A stretch of 64,000 nucleotides of DNA from Nocardia huaxiensis (GTDB taxonomy: Bacteria; Actinomycetota; Actinomycetes; Mycobacteriales; Mycobacteriaceae): assembly GCF_013744875.1 (NCBI RefSeq), contig NZ_CP059399.1, positions 62,001 through 126,000 on the forward strand, in the 5' to 3' direction. Within the stretch, counting starts at the first letter, position 1, and the number at the start of each line of letters is the position of its first letter. Positions 26,633 through 34,961 of this stretch are shown here, one piece after another. The position numbers and the translations under genes were made by a program. The notes under the pieces are model-generated. The model did not search any database and had not been told where the DNA came from. It worked only from the letters and a program-made list of their open reading frames with translations.

Positions 26633-27603
26633 CGCGCGATCTCCTTCTCGGTGGAGGCGGTGGCGGCCGGGTTGGAACCGGTGAGGGCGAGGAAGACGTC
26701 GTCGAGGTCGGGGGTGTGCACGGACAGGCCCTGCGGTTCGATGCCGACCGTGTCCAGCCGGTCGATGACCTCGCGGACCGAGCGCACCCCGCCGTCGCTC
26801 GGGATCGCGAGGGTGAGCTCTCCACTGGACTGCGCGCAATCGCCGAGAGCCCGTGCGGCAGCGATGAATTCACCCGGTTCGGCGAAGTCGAGCTTGATGT
26901 AGCCGCCCGGCACCAGCCGCTTGAGCTGATCCGCGGTGCCCTCGGCGACGATGCGCCCGCCGTGCAGCACGGCGATGCGGTCGGCCAGCTGATCGGCCTC
27001 CTCCAGGTACTGCGTGGTGAGGAAGATGGTGACGCCCTCCCCCACGAGTCCCCGCACGATGTCCCACACCGCGCGGCGGCTGCGCGGGTCGAGGCCGACG
27101 GTGGGCTCATCGAGGAAGATGATGCGCGGGTCGCCGACCAGGGTCATGGCCAGGTCGAGCCGGCGGGTCATGCCGCCGGAGTAGCTGCTCGCCACCTTGT
27201 CGGCGGCGTCGACGAGGTCCAGGCGTTCCAGCAGATCGGCTGCGAGCCGGACGCTTTCGCGGCGCGGCAGGTGGTGCAGGTCGCCCATGAGGACGAGGTT
27301 CTCGCGGCCGGTGAGCAGTTCGTCCACCGCGGAGAACTGTCCGGTCACGCCGATGGTGGAGCGGATGCCGTCCGGCGCGGTGGCGAGATCGTAACCGCCG
27401 ACGGTGATTTCGCCGCCGTCCGGGCGCAGCAGGGTCGAAAGGATTTGCACGGTGGTGGTTTTGCCCGCGCCATTCGGGCCGAGGAGCGAAAAGATGCTGC
27501 CCTCGGGCACTTCGAAGTCGATGCGGTCGAGCACGATGTGCTCGCCATAGGATTTGTTGAGGCCGGTGACCGAGATGGCCGACGAACGGAGTTCGCTGTA
27601 CAC
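26629..27603 (-). CDS. DrrA-like ABC exporter ATPase
   Basis: A 324-residue daunorubicin-resistance-type ATPase: Walker A GPNGAGKTTTV, GVTGQFSAVDELLTGRENL, signature YSGGMTRRLD, Walker B IIFLDEPTVGLDPRSR, and the C-terminal DrrA block TPDLDDVFLALTG. GTG 27603 is chosen because GGGG lies six bases upstream. It is followed by the permease (ATGA overlap) and preceded, 122 bases upstream on the same strand, by the EXLDI gene. Confidence 0.92.
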   Translation of the reverse strand: MYSELRSSAISVTGLNKSYGEHIVLDRIDFEVPEGSIFSLLGPNGAGKTTTVQILSTLLRPDGGEITVGGYDLATAPDGIRSTIGVTGQFSAVDELLTGRENLVLMGDLHHLPRRESVRLAADLLERLDLVDAADKVASSYSGGMTRRLDLAMTLVGDPRIIFLDEPTVGLDPRSRRAVWDIVRGLVGEGVTIFLTTQYLEEADQLADRIAVLHGGRIVAEGTADQLKRLVPGGYIKLDFAEPGEFIAAARALGDCAQSSGELTLAIPSDGGVRSVREVIDRLDTVGIEPQGLSVHTPDLDDVFLALTGSNPAATASTEKEIAR

Positions 27604-27628
27604 GGTGTCCCCTTTTCGATAAATTAAT

Positions 27629-27642
27629 ATGCATGAATGCAT
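27629..27642. promoter_or_regulatory. ATGCAT-GA-ATGCAT inverted repeat before the exporter genes
   Basis: ATGCAT (27629-27634) and ATGCAT (27637-27642) sit in an AT-rich patch 26 bases before the DrrA-like start. ATGCAT is self-complementary, so the pair reads as an inverted repeat. A regulator site is likely, but no regulator gene of a classical type is adjacent. Confidence 0.45.
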
Positions 27643-27725
27643 GCGTCATCCAGGCCGTGACCGCCGAGGCTCGCGGTCAAAGCGTCCGGTTGTGCGTATT
27701 CAGTTGTGGTGCAGTGCTATTGGAA

Positions 27726-28250
27726 TCAGATGTCGAGGTCTTCGACGATCGGACCGCCGCTCATGCCGACGACGCGGGCGTAGACCTGTGGCGGAACCAG
27801 GGCCTCGACCTCCTCGACGGTGTCGACCACGTCGAGGTTGAAGTCGCCCCACTCCTGCTCCCCGAGCCCGAGGAAGCGACGCCAGCTGGTCATGTCCTTC
27901 CAGTTCTTGAGGATGTTGACGTCGGTCGGCATCTCGCTGAAGTTGGAGAAGTGGCTGTGCACCGCAAAGGCGCCTTTGCGAGTGCGGTACACCCGGATGT
28001 CCTCGATGCGCTCGTTGGTCACCTGGTGCCATTCGGTCAGCAGCTGACCGGAGAAGCGGACCTGCCGCACCCCGTCCCGGCCGACCTTGAGGATCACCTC
28101 GTCGTAACCCTCTACGCGGCCTTCCTCGAGCTCGATGAAACGCCGCAGCGCCGTCACGATCGCGCCCGACAGATTTCCCCCCACCAGTTCCTGCGCGCGC
28201 TGAAACAGCTTCAGGTCTTCATCGGATACGTAAATCGTCTTGTTCGGCAT
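27726..28250 (-). CDS. EXLDI-family protein with RHH-like N-terminus
   Basis: A 174-residue protein ending in EDLDI, the C-terminal signature that names the actinobacterial EXLDI family (function unknown). The N-terminal 45 residues (NKTIYVSDEDLKLFQRAQELVGGNLSGAIVTALRRF) look like a ribbon-helix-helix DNA-binding unit: a basic strand, then two amphipathic helices. The middle is rich in charged beta-like segments. TATAGT lies six bases upstream of the ATG (28262-28257 on the minus strand), consistent with a leaderless mRNA, and it overlaps a perfect palindrome. The DrrAB-like exporter genes follow on the same strand. Confidence 0.75.
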   Translation of the reverse strand: MPNKTIYVSDEDLKLFQRAQELVGGNLSGAIVTALRRFIELEEGRVEGYDEVILKVGRDGVRQVRFSGQLLTEWHQVTNERIEDIRVYRTRKGAFAVHSHFSNFSEMPTDVNILKNWKDMTSWRRFLGLGEQEWGDFNLDVVDTVEEVEALVPPQVYARVVGMSGGPIVEDLDI

Positions 28251-28258
28251 GAGCCAAC

Positions 28259-28274
28259 TATACGTAGACGTATA
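28259..28274. promoter_or_regulatory. TATACGT-AG-ACGTATA operator over the EXLDI promoter
   Basis: TATACGT (28259-28265) and ACGTATA (28268-28274) are perfect inverted repeats two bases apart. The likely -10 box of the EXLDI gene, TATAGT on the minus strand at 28262-28257, overlaps the proximal half. A protein bound here would block transcription. Confidence 0.6.
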
Positions 28275-28296
28275 CATACATGGCAAGAGGGTGTCG

Positions 28297-28339
28297 CAAC
28301 TCTCGGAGCTCTCAGGGGCTACGCCCCGACACTCCCGGG
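28297..28339 (+). repeat. Hairpin repeat, family 2, copy 2
   Basis: CAACTCTCGG followed by CTCTCAGGGG repeats the start of the element at 17113-17153; the rest diverges. AGGGGCTACGCCCC forms a short hairpin. Between the EXLDI promoter and the TPP-enzyme start nothing else is apparent. Confidence 0.4.
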
Positions 28340-28442
28340 TTGCGCAGCGTGAGCGCCAGCGGTTGAACCGGCTACCGCTCACATTCGTATTTCGGGTAAC
28401 GAGACTCGGGCAATCCTGTGTGAAGCACCGAAAGGGGCGCCC

Positions 28443-30107
28443 ATGCACAGTGGTAGTAGGGCAGCAGACTACCTGGTCCAGGCCATTTCCACGCTCGGCG
28501 TGGGGCATATCTTCGGCGTCGGCGGCGCGAACATCGAAGATCTCTACGACGCCGCCTTCGATCACCGCCAAGCCCTGACGGCGGTGGTCGCCAAACACGA
28601 GTTCTCGGCCGCCACCATGGCCGACGGATACGCCCGATCCACCGCCGGCCTCGGCGTCGTGGCCGCCACCTCCGGGGGCGGGGCCATGAACCTGGTGGCC
28701 GGGCTGGCCGAGTCCTATACCTCCCGGGTGCCGATCCTCGCCCTCATCGGGCAGCCGCCGACCGCGCTGGAGGGCAGGGGCGCCTTCCAGGATTCGAGCG
28801 GGCGGGCGGGCGCCATCGACGCGGTGCGACTGTTCTCGCCGATCTCGCAGTACTGCGCCCGCGTGGAGCATCCGTCCCGCCTGCCCGCCCACCTGGCCTG
28901 CGCGGTGGCCGCGGCGCAGCGCGGTGGTCCGGCAGTGCTGTTGCTGCCCAAGGATGTTCAGCAGGCCGAGCTGAGCGCGCCGCCGTTCCAGCCGCCGGTC
29001 CGCGGCTACCGCCGCGATATCGAGAACCTGTGGCGGGTGGTCGATGCCGTGCGCAGCGCCCGCGCCACCGGCAAGATCGTGATCATCGCGGGTGATCAGA
29101 TCGCCCGGGACGACGCGCGCGACGAATTGGCAAGGCTGGCAGCGGTACTCGATGCCGCCGTCGGCGTCGCCCCCGACGCCAAGGACGTCTACCACCACGC
29201 CGATCCCGGATTCTGCGGTGTCGCGGGCAGCATGGGCCATCCGGAACTCGTCGACGCGCTGCACAATGCGGCGCTGTGCCTGCTGGTCGGCACCCGCATG
29301 CCGGTCACGGCGCGCGCGGGGCTGGAGGATTCGCTGGCCGGGGTGCGCATCGCCAGCCTGGGCGCGGAACCGCCGTACCTGGCAGCCGTCCACGCGCACA
29401 CCAACAATCTGGCCACCACGCTCGGCGAGCTCATCACGCCCGCGTTCGAGGAGGAGGGCGAGCAGGCCGCCGCCCTCACGCCGCTGGCCGTGCCGCCCTC
29501 GGATGGCCCCGGGCTGCGGTATCGCGAGGTGGTGGAGACCATCAATGCCGAATTACCGGAGGGCGCGGACGTTTTCGCCGATGCCGGGAACACCGGCGCG
29601 GCGGTCGTGCACCATTTGCGGCTGCCGCGCGACGGCAGGTTCACCGTGGCCCTGGGGATGGGTGGCATGGGCTATTCGTTCGGGGCGGGCATCGGGTCCG
29701 CGTTCGCGCGCGGCCGACGCCCCGACGGCAGCCCGCGCCGCACCTTCGTCATCGCCGGGGACGGCGCGTTCTTCATGCACGGCATGGAGATCCACACCGC
29801 GATCGAGCACAACCTGCCGATCACCTTCCTCGTCTTCAACAACAACGCACACGCCATGTGCATAACTCGCGAGCAGGTCTACTACGGAGACCGCTACAGC
29901 TTCAACAGGTTCCGACCGGCGCATCCGGGCGCCGGCGTCGCCGCCATGTTCCCGGATATGTGCGCCCACGCACCCACCACAGTCGCCGAACTCGCCGCGT
30001 CGCTGCGGCATTGCGTCGGCCGTCCCGGTCCGTCGTTCATCGCGGTCGATTGCGATCCCGACGAGATCCCGCCCTTCACACCGTTTCTGACGGCCCCCAG
30101 GAGGTAA
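28443..30107 (+). CDS. Acetolactate-synthase-like thiamine pyrophosphate enzyme
   Basis: A 554-residue TPP enzyme in three domains. The Pyr domain holds the catalytic Glu at E53 (VAKHEFSAATMADGYAR), the middle domain covers about residues 190-330, and the PP domain has the GDG...NN cofactor motif (IAGDGAFFMHGMEIHTAI then FLVFNNNAHAM). No FAD-site or regulatory-subunit gene is seen, and the family covers synthases, lyases and decarboxylases of 2-oxoacids. Here it heads a tight four-gene set with an SRPBCC protein, a KAS III-like enzyme and an aminotransferase, so it more likely makes or breaks a C-C bond in a special metabolite than in branched-chain amino acids. Confidence 0.85.
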   Translation: MHSGSRAADYLVQAISTLGVGHIFGVGGANIEDLYDAAFDHRQALTAVVAKHEFSAATMADGYARSTAGLGVVAATSGGGAMNLVAGLAESYTSRVPILALIGQPPTALEGRGAFQDSSGRAGAIDAVRLFSPISQYCARVEHPSRLPAHLACAVAAAQRGGPAVLLLPKDVQQAELSAPPFQPPVRGYRRDIENLWRVVDAVRSARATGKIVIIAGDQIARDDARDELARLAAVLDAAVGVAPDAKDVYHHADPGFCGVAGSMGHPELVDALHNAALCLLVGTRMPVTARAGLEDSLAGVRIASLGAEPPYLAAVHAHTNNLATTLGELITPAFEEEGEQAAALTPLAVPPSDGPGLRYREVVETINAELPEGADVFADAGNTGAAVVHHLRLPRDGRFTVALGMGGMGYSFGAGIGSAFARGRRPDGSPRRTFVIAGDGAFFMHGMEIHTAIEHNLPITFLVFNNNAHAMCITREQVYYGDRYSFNRFRPAHPGAGVAAMFPDMCAHAPTTVAELAASLRHCVGRPGPSFIAVDCDPDEIPPFTPFLTAPRR

Positions 30108-30109
30108 TC

Positions 30110-30769
30110 GTGACAACCAGCGCCCTGCCCGCACTCAGCGACATCCCCGAGGAGGTGGTGCCCGGCGTGCTGCGCATCGAGAACTCCGACCGGGAGGCCA
30201 CCACCCCGATCATCCTCGACATGCTGCGGTCGGTGTATCCACACGACCAGGTCTTCGGCGAATTCTGCCCCGTACAGGGGTATATCGACGCGCCGCCCCG
30301 GGAACTGTTCGAATACCTTTCGGACACACGGTCTCTGGAGGAGTGGACATACAGCCTGCGCGGCTTCGAACAGACCGAGGAACCGGGGCTGTGGGTGTCC
30401 TACGACCGGCTGGGCCCCAATACCCGCATCTACACCCGCACGGTCGCCAACCCGGAATCCATGACGGTCGACTACCACTGCGCCTGGGATCAGGGCGAAC
30501 ACCTGTGGATGATCTACCTCATGCGGGTGGTCGACGCACAGGTGGTGTTCGACAAGCCCGGGTCGGTGGTGCTGTGGAACAACTGCCATCACCCGTTCTA
30601 CGACAAGAACCCCTACCAGGACACCGCGCCCGAGGGCCGCAAGGTGTGGGTGGGCGACTTCTGGGAGATGTTCTCCGCGGGCCACCAACTGGAACTGGAC
30701 AACCTCAAAGCCATTGCCGAATACCGGGTTTCGCACGGACTGCCGGTCAAGCCGGCCTGGATGGATTGA
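30110..30769 (+). CDS. SRPBCC-family protein (aromatase/cyclase-like fold)
   Basis: A 219-residue protein with the START/SRPBCC pattern from about residue 50: GYIDAPPRELFEYLSDTRSLEEWTYSLRG at the N-terminal strand-helix, then WVSYDRLGPN, TVDYHCAWDQG and a long C-terminal helix (HQLELDNLKAIAEYRV). Such domains bind hydrophobic ligands and act as cyclases, aromatases or carriers. The GTG start lies two bases after the TPP-enzyme stop, with AGGAGG five bases upstream. Its exact reaction cannot be told. Confidence 0.75.
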   Translation: MTTSALPALSDIPEEVVPGVLRIENSDREATTPIILDMLRSVYPHDQVFGEFCPVQGYIDAPPRELFEYLSDTRSLEEWTYSLRGFEQTEEPGLWVSYDRLGPNTRIYTRTVANPESMTVDYHCAWDQGEHLWMIYLMRVVDAQVVFDKPGSVVLWNNCHHPFYDKNPYQDTAPEGRKVWVGDFWEMFSAGHQLELDNLKAIAEYRVSHGLPVKPAWMD

Positions 30770-30778
30770 GCGCCGATC

Positions 30779-31819
30779 ATGGATTTCACCGACCCGAACC
30801 TGCGGACCGTGCCCGTCAGCCTGGTGGACGTTTCCAGCTACCTGCCCGGAAAGCCGGTCGGCACCGAGTATTTCACCCAGTTCTCCCGCTCCGAACGCAT
30901 GGCCAAGAATGTCATGTTCCGGGCGCCCAAGGCTCGCCACCACGTGCAGCGTGACGAGACGGCGGTGGACATGGCCGAGCGCGCAGTCGCCGGCCTGATC
31001 GAACGCCATGGGGCGCAGGAGATCTCGAATATCGACGTGCTGCTCACCCACACCCAGCTGCCGGACAATCCGGTGCTCGGCTGCGGCCCGGAGGTGGCGC
31101 GGCGGCTGAACATGCGACCCGGCTGGGTCTTCGACGTGCACAACGGCGGCTGCGCGGCCTTCGTGCACATGATGTCGCTGGCCCGGATGATCCTGCGCAC
31201 CACCGATGCCCGCACCGCGCTCATCGTGACCGCGCAGAACTGCGCGGGGCCGGTGTTCACCCAGACCGAGATCCGCGGGCTCGCTCAAGCACCGGTGCCC
31301 GGAGACGGTTGCGGCGCAGGACTTCTCGTGAAGAACAACGACGCGCCGATCCTCGACATCGAATGCCGCACCTATCCCGAATTCGCGGGCGACATGGATT
31401 TCAGCACCGGATCCGACCGCAAGTACTGGGAGCCCGGAGAGGGCCAGGGCTGCGTCACCTTCAGTGAATCCAAAGTGGCCAAGGTGTTCTCGCGCGGCAA
31501 CCGCCTCGTCCCGGAGGTGGCGCTGACCGTGTGCGAGCGCATCGGGGTGAAGAGCCGCGATATCGACACCTTCGTCACCAATCAGCCCAACCGGCTGTTC
31601 CTGCGCAACTGGCACGACGCACTGGAACTGCCCGCCGAACGCCATCCCGACACCTTCGACGACTGCGGAAACCTGTTCGCCGCAGGCATTCCCGTCACCC
31701 TCGACACCGAGAACCGGGCGGGCCGGCTGCGCAATGGATCCATCGTGCTCATGTCGGCCTTCGCGCACGCCGGAGACTTCGCGGGCGCGGCGGCCGTGCG
31801 GTGGGGCGCGGCTCGATGA
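30779..31819 (+). CDS. 3-oxoacyl-ACP synthase III-like enzyme with altered active site
   Basis: A 346-residue thiolase-fold protein of the KAS III group. The nucleophile Cys is at C125 (VHNGGCAAFVHMM) and the Asn-containing loop reads DDCGNLFAAGIP. The HQAN box that should supply the catalytic His reads TNQPN, so the His is replaced by Asn. Loss of this His suggests that decarboxylative condensation is impaired and that it may act as an acyltransferase or condense an unusual substrate. It starts nine bases after the SRPBCC stop and overlaps the aminotransferase start (ATGA). Confidence 0.8.
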   Translation: MDFTDPNLRTVPVSLVDVSSYLPGKPVGTEYFTQFSRSERMAKNVMFRAPKARHHVQRDETAVDMAERAVAGLIERHGAQEISNIDVLLTHTQLPDNPVLGCGPEVARRLNMRPGWVFDVHNGGCAAFVHMMSLARMILRTTDARTALIVTAQNCAGPVFTQTEIRGLAQAPVPGDGCGAGLLVKNNDAPILDIECRTYPEFAGDMDFSTGSDRKYWEPGEGQGCVTFSESKVAKVFSRGNRLVPEVALTVCERIGVKSRDIDTFVTNQPNRLFLRNWHDALELPAERHPDTFDDCGNLFAAGIPVTLDTENRAGRLRNGSIVLMSAFAHAGDFAGAAAVRWGAAR

Positions 31820-32964
31820 CGCCGCAGCCGGGGGCGGATGTGGCGGCGGCGGAGGCGCACGTGGCGGCACAGCGGGACGCCTCGGTATCCGGCTCGCCGC
31901 GCTTCGACGCGGTGCGCTACGACCTCACACTGAGCGAGAACCCTTTTCCGCCTTTGCCTTCCGTGCGGGCCGCGATCGAGGGGTGCCTGGCACGGGCGAA
32001 CCGCTACCCGGAATTCCTGCCGCGCCTGCTGCCGCAGGTCATCGCCGAACACCTCGGGGTGGAAGCCGACCACATCGTGGTGGGCGCGGGCGCGACCGGG
32101 GTGGCCATGCAGATCATGCAGACGCTGCCCGCGCGCGGCAGCCGATTCATTTTCGCCACACCGACTTTCGACGGTTATCCGATCCTGGCCAACCAGGTGG
32201 GCCTGCACACCGTGCAGGTGCCCCTGGACGGGTCGGGGCGGCAGAACCTCTGGTCGATACTGCGGGCGGTGGACGAGCGCACCGGGCTGATCGCCGTCTG
32301 CCGCCCGCACAATCCCACCGGCACCGTGGTCCCGGCCAGTGAACTGAAGGGATTCCTGTACTCGGCGCCATCGCACATCCCGATCATTCTCGACGAGGCG
32401 TATGTCGAATTCCTCGGCGCGGCAGATACTCTGGATCCGGTCGAGCTGGTGCGGCGACATCCCAATGTGATCGTGCTGCGCACCTTCTCCAAGGCGTACG
32501 GCCTGGCCGGACTGCACATCGGCTACGGCTTCGGCTCGCCGGAACTGCTGGCCCGGGTGCGGCGGTTACAGCTGCCGTTCGGCATGCCCGAGGCGGCCAT
32601 CGCGGCGGTGCGCGCCTCCTATGCGGCCGAAGCCGAACTGGGCGAACGCATCCTGCGCATCACCACGCAGCGGGAGGTGCTGCGCACGGCCCTGCGCCGC
32701 ACCGGCATACGGGTGCCGCGCAGCAGCGGCAACTTCCTGTACCTGCCCGGCCGCGATATCGCGGCGACGCTGACGCACGCCGGCATCGCGGTGAAGCGCT
32801 ACGCCGACGGCAGCGCCCGCATCGCGGTCGGGGACCCCGAGGCCGATCGCGCGGTGCTGAACGCGCTCGCGGCGCCGGTCGATCCGATCTCCGGGGAGGA
32901 CAGCCACATCCTGTCGCTCACGCTGCGGTCCGGGCCCAGCGCTGTGCGATCGCGGCACAGGTGA
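31816..32964 (+). CDS. Class I/II PLP-dependent aminotransferase (HisC-like)
   Basis: A 382-residue fold-type I aminotransferase. The PLP Lys is K226 in RTFSKAYGLAGLHIGYG; CRPHNPTGTVVP, IILDEAYVEF and the N-terminal LSENPFPPLP are conserved with histidinol-phosphate aminotransferases. No histidine genes are near. It is the fourth gene of the TPP/SRPBCC/KAS III set (ATGA overlap with KAS III), so it probably aminates a ketone made by that pathway. Its last 47 bases overlap the convergent transporter gene. Confidence 0.85.
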   Translation: MTPQPGADVAAAEAHVAAQRDASVSGSPRFDAVRYDLTLSENPFPPLPSVRAAIEGCLARANRYPEFLPRLLPQVIAEHLGVEADHIVVGAGATGVAMQIMQTLPARGSRFIFATPTFDGYPILANQVGLHTVQVPLDGSGRQNLWSILRAVDERTGLIAVCRPHNPTGTVVPASELKGFLYSAPSHIPIILDEAYVEFLGAADTLDPVELVRRHPNVIVLRTFSKAYGLAGLHIGYGFGSPELLARVRRLQLPFGMPEAAIAAVRASYAAEAELGERILRITTQREVLRTALRRTGIRVPRSSGNFLYLPGRDIAATLTHAGIAVKRYADGSARIAVGDPEADRAVLNALAAPVDPISGEDSHILSLTLRSGPSAVRSRHR

Positions 32965-33886
32965 TCAGCTGGATCTGATGGAAGATCATGAGCGGCAGCA
33001 CGATCAGGCCGACCGGTGAACCGGCGAACAGCACGGTGGCCATCGGCAGACCGGTGGCCAGGCTCTTCTTGGAGCCGCAGAACACCACCACGATCCGGTC
33101 GGCCCGATCGAACCCCGCCGCCCTGCCGATGAACACCGTCGCACCCAGCACGATGGCCAGCATCACCGCGCACACCCCGGCCACCGCCAGAATCCGCCAC
33201 GGCGACAGCGAATGCCAGATGCCCTCCACCATGCCCGCGCTGAACGCCGCGTACACCACCAGCACGATGGATCCGCGATCCACCAGCTTGGTGGGCTCCG
33301 CGTAGCGCCGCAGCCAGCCGATCACCCTGGGCCGCAGCAACTGCCCGACGAAGAACGGCACCAGCAGCTGCAGCACGATGTCGAGGATCGCGGACGGATC
33401 CACCTGCGCCTGCCCGGTGGTGTTCATCAACAGGATCACCAGCGCGGGAGTCAGGAAGACGCCCAGCAGATTCGACACCGTCGCGCTCACGATCGCGCCC
33501 GCCACATTGCCCTTGGCGATGGAGGTGAACGCGATCGACGACTGCACGGTCGATGGAATCAGGCACAGGAACAGCACACCCGTGTACAGGTCGTCGGTGA
33601 GGATCCCCGGCACCAGGACGTGCGCCGCCAGGCCGATCAGCGGAAAGAGCACGAATGTGCAGGCCAGCACGGTGACGTGCAGCCGCCAGTGCTTCAACCC
33701 CGCCAGCGCCTCCTGCGGGGACAAACGCGTGCCGTACAGCAGGAACAGCAATGCGATGGCGATTTTCGTCAGCCAGTCCACCGCCGTCGCCGCCTCGCCG
33801 CGTGCCGGGAAGATACTGGCCACGACCACAGCGCCGAGAATCGACAGGATGAAACCGTCGATATAGAACTTGCTGAGAAATCGCAC
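32918..33886 (-). CDS. Bile acid:sodium symporter (BASS/SBF-like) family transporter
   Basis: A 322-residue membrane protein with ten helices, of the SBF-like/YfeH subgroup. FLYGTRLSPQEALAGLKHWRLH follows helix 2, and LCLIPSTVQSSIAFTSIAKGNVAGAI and FCGSKKSLATGLPMA are the two crossover regions. The family moves organic acids or sulphonates with sodium. It converges on the aminotransferase gene with a 47-base overlap; a role in moving the pathway's product or precursor is only a guess. Confidence 0.85.
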   Translation of the reverse strand: MRFLSKFYIDGFILSILGAVVVASIFPARGEAATAVDWLTKIAIALLFLLYGTRLSPQEALAGLKHWRLHVTVLACTFVLFPLIGLAAHVLVPGILTDDLYTGVLFLCLIPSTVQSSIAFTSIAKGNVAGAIVSATVSNLLGVFLTPALVILLMNTTGQAQVDPSAILDIVLQLLVPFFVGQLLRPRVIGWLRRYAEPTKLVDRGSIVLVVYAAFSAGMVEGIWHSLSPWRILAVAGVCAVMLAIVLGATVFIGRAAGFDRADRIVVVFCGSKKSLATGLPMATVLFAGSPVGLIVLPLMIFHQIQLITCAAIAQRWARTAA

Positions 33887-33989
33887 GATTCACCCTAAAC
33901 ACCCCAATTTATTTGGATTAACACCGGACCCGTGCGACGGCGATACTGGTGGTGATCGACCGTCCAGACGACTCCGAGGGGGAATCGCC

Positions 33990-34961
33990 ATGGTCACCTG
34001 GATCCTCGCGGCCGGAGCCGACGCCCCGGCCGCCACCGTATGGGCCGCCGCGGACAACCCGGCCGTCGCGGCGGCCACCTGGGGCATTCCCGGCCGCACC
34101 TTCCTGGGGCTGTACCTGATCGTCGCGCTGCTCGCCGCCGGGTACGGATTCACCCAGCGCGCCAGGATCATTCGCGACACCGCGCACACCCGGCCGCACG
34201 CGCATCCGCTCACCGTCACCGAAACCGCCATGCTGTTCGACGACCGCCGACCGGTGCTTACCGGGCTCGCACAGTTGCGGGGGCACGGGCTGATCACCTC
34301 CAGCGGCACCCCGACCGGCAGTCCGCACCGGGGTGCCGAGCAATCGCTGGACCGGTTCTCCCAGGCGCTGCTCGGCTACCTGCGCACCTCGCACAAGAAG
34401 CATGTGCTGGCCATGTCAGGCGCCTCGCGCGGGCCGCTGAAGACGTTGCGCAAGTCGTTGGAGGACCGCGGCTACCTGCTCAGCCGGGAACAGCGCAGGG
34501 CACTGCTGCTGGCGGCACTTCCGCTCGACGCCGTCTTCGTGCTCGGCCTGGTGCGCGCCGTCGCGGGCTCGTCCAACGACCAGCCGATCGGCTTGCTGAT
34601 CCTCGCCATGATCGGCGTCTTCATTCTCGCCGTCCTGGTCCTGCGCCCCGTGCGCCTCACCCACCAGGGCCGCCAGGCCCGTCAGGAAACCGTGCGGCGC
34701 AACAGCCATCTGCGCCCGGGCAATTCGCCCGCCTACACCTCCTACGGCATGGACAGCGCCGCCATGGCCACGGCCCTCTTCGGCGCCCTCGTCCTCTGGC
34801 AGCTCGACCCCGAACTGGCCGGCACCACCGGCATGACCACCGGCGGCGGCAGCAGCGGCAGCTCCGGCAGCAGCTGCTCGGGCGGCAGCGGGGGCAGCAG
34901 TTGCAGCGGGGGCGGAGGCGGAGGCGGCGGTTGTGGCGGCGGAGGCGGGTGCGGCGGATGA
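33990..34961 (+). CDS. TIGR04222 membrane protein with Gly/Ser/Cys C-terminal tail
   Basis: A 323-residue protein. A hydrophobic N-terminus and first helix (residues about 36-54) are followed by a soluble domain with HPLTVTETAMLFDDRRPVLTGLAQLRGHGLI and ALLGYLRTSHKK. Two adjoining helices (about 175-222) and a last helix (about 255-272) precede a low-complexity tail of Gly, Ser and four Cys (residues about 285-323). This is the TIGR04222 type, named for such near-low-complexity tails. Positive-inside charges put the tail outside the cell. The ATG has GAGGGGG upstream and the stop overlaps the MNIO start (ATGA). The tail is the likely modification substrate of the oxidase. Confidence 0.8.
   Translation: MVTWILAAGADAPAATVWAAADNPAVAAATWGIPGRTFLGLYLIVALLAAGYGFTQRARIIRDTAHTRPHAHPLTVTETAMLFDDRRPVLTGLAQLRGHGLITSSGTPTGSPHRGAEQSLDRFSQALLGYLRTSHKKHVLAMSGASRGPLKTLRKSLEDRGYLLSREQRRALLLAALPLDAVFVLGLVRAVAGSSNDQPIGLLILAMIGVFILAVLVLRPVRLTHQGRQARQETVRRNSHLRPGNSPAYTSYGMDSAAMATALFGALVLWQLDPELAGTTGMTTGGGSSGSSGSSCSGGSGGSSCSGGGGGGGGCGGGGGCGG

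Noticed and set aside
28443..30107. TPP enzyme as the branched-chain amino acid synthase IlvB
   Set aside because: There is no ilvN or ilvC neighbour and the gene is coupled to SRPBCC and KAS III-like genes; the length fits the family but context does not.
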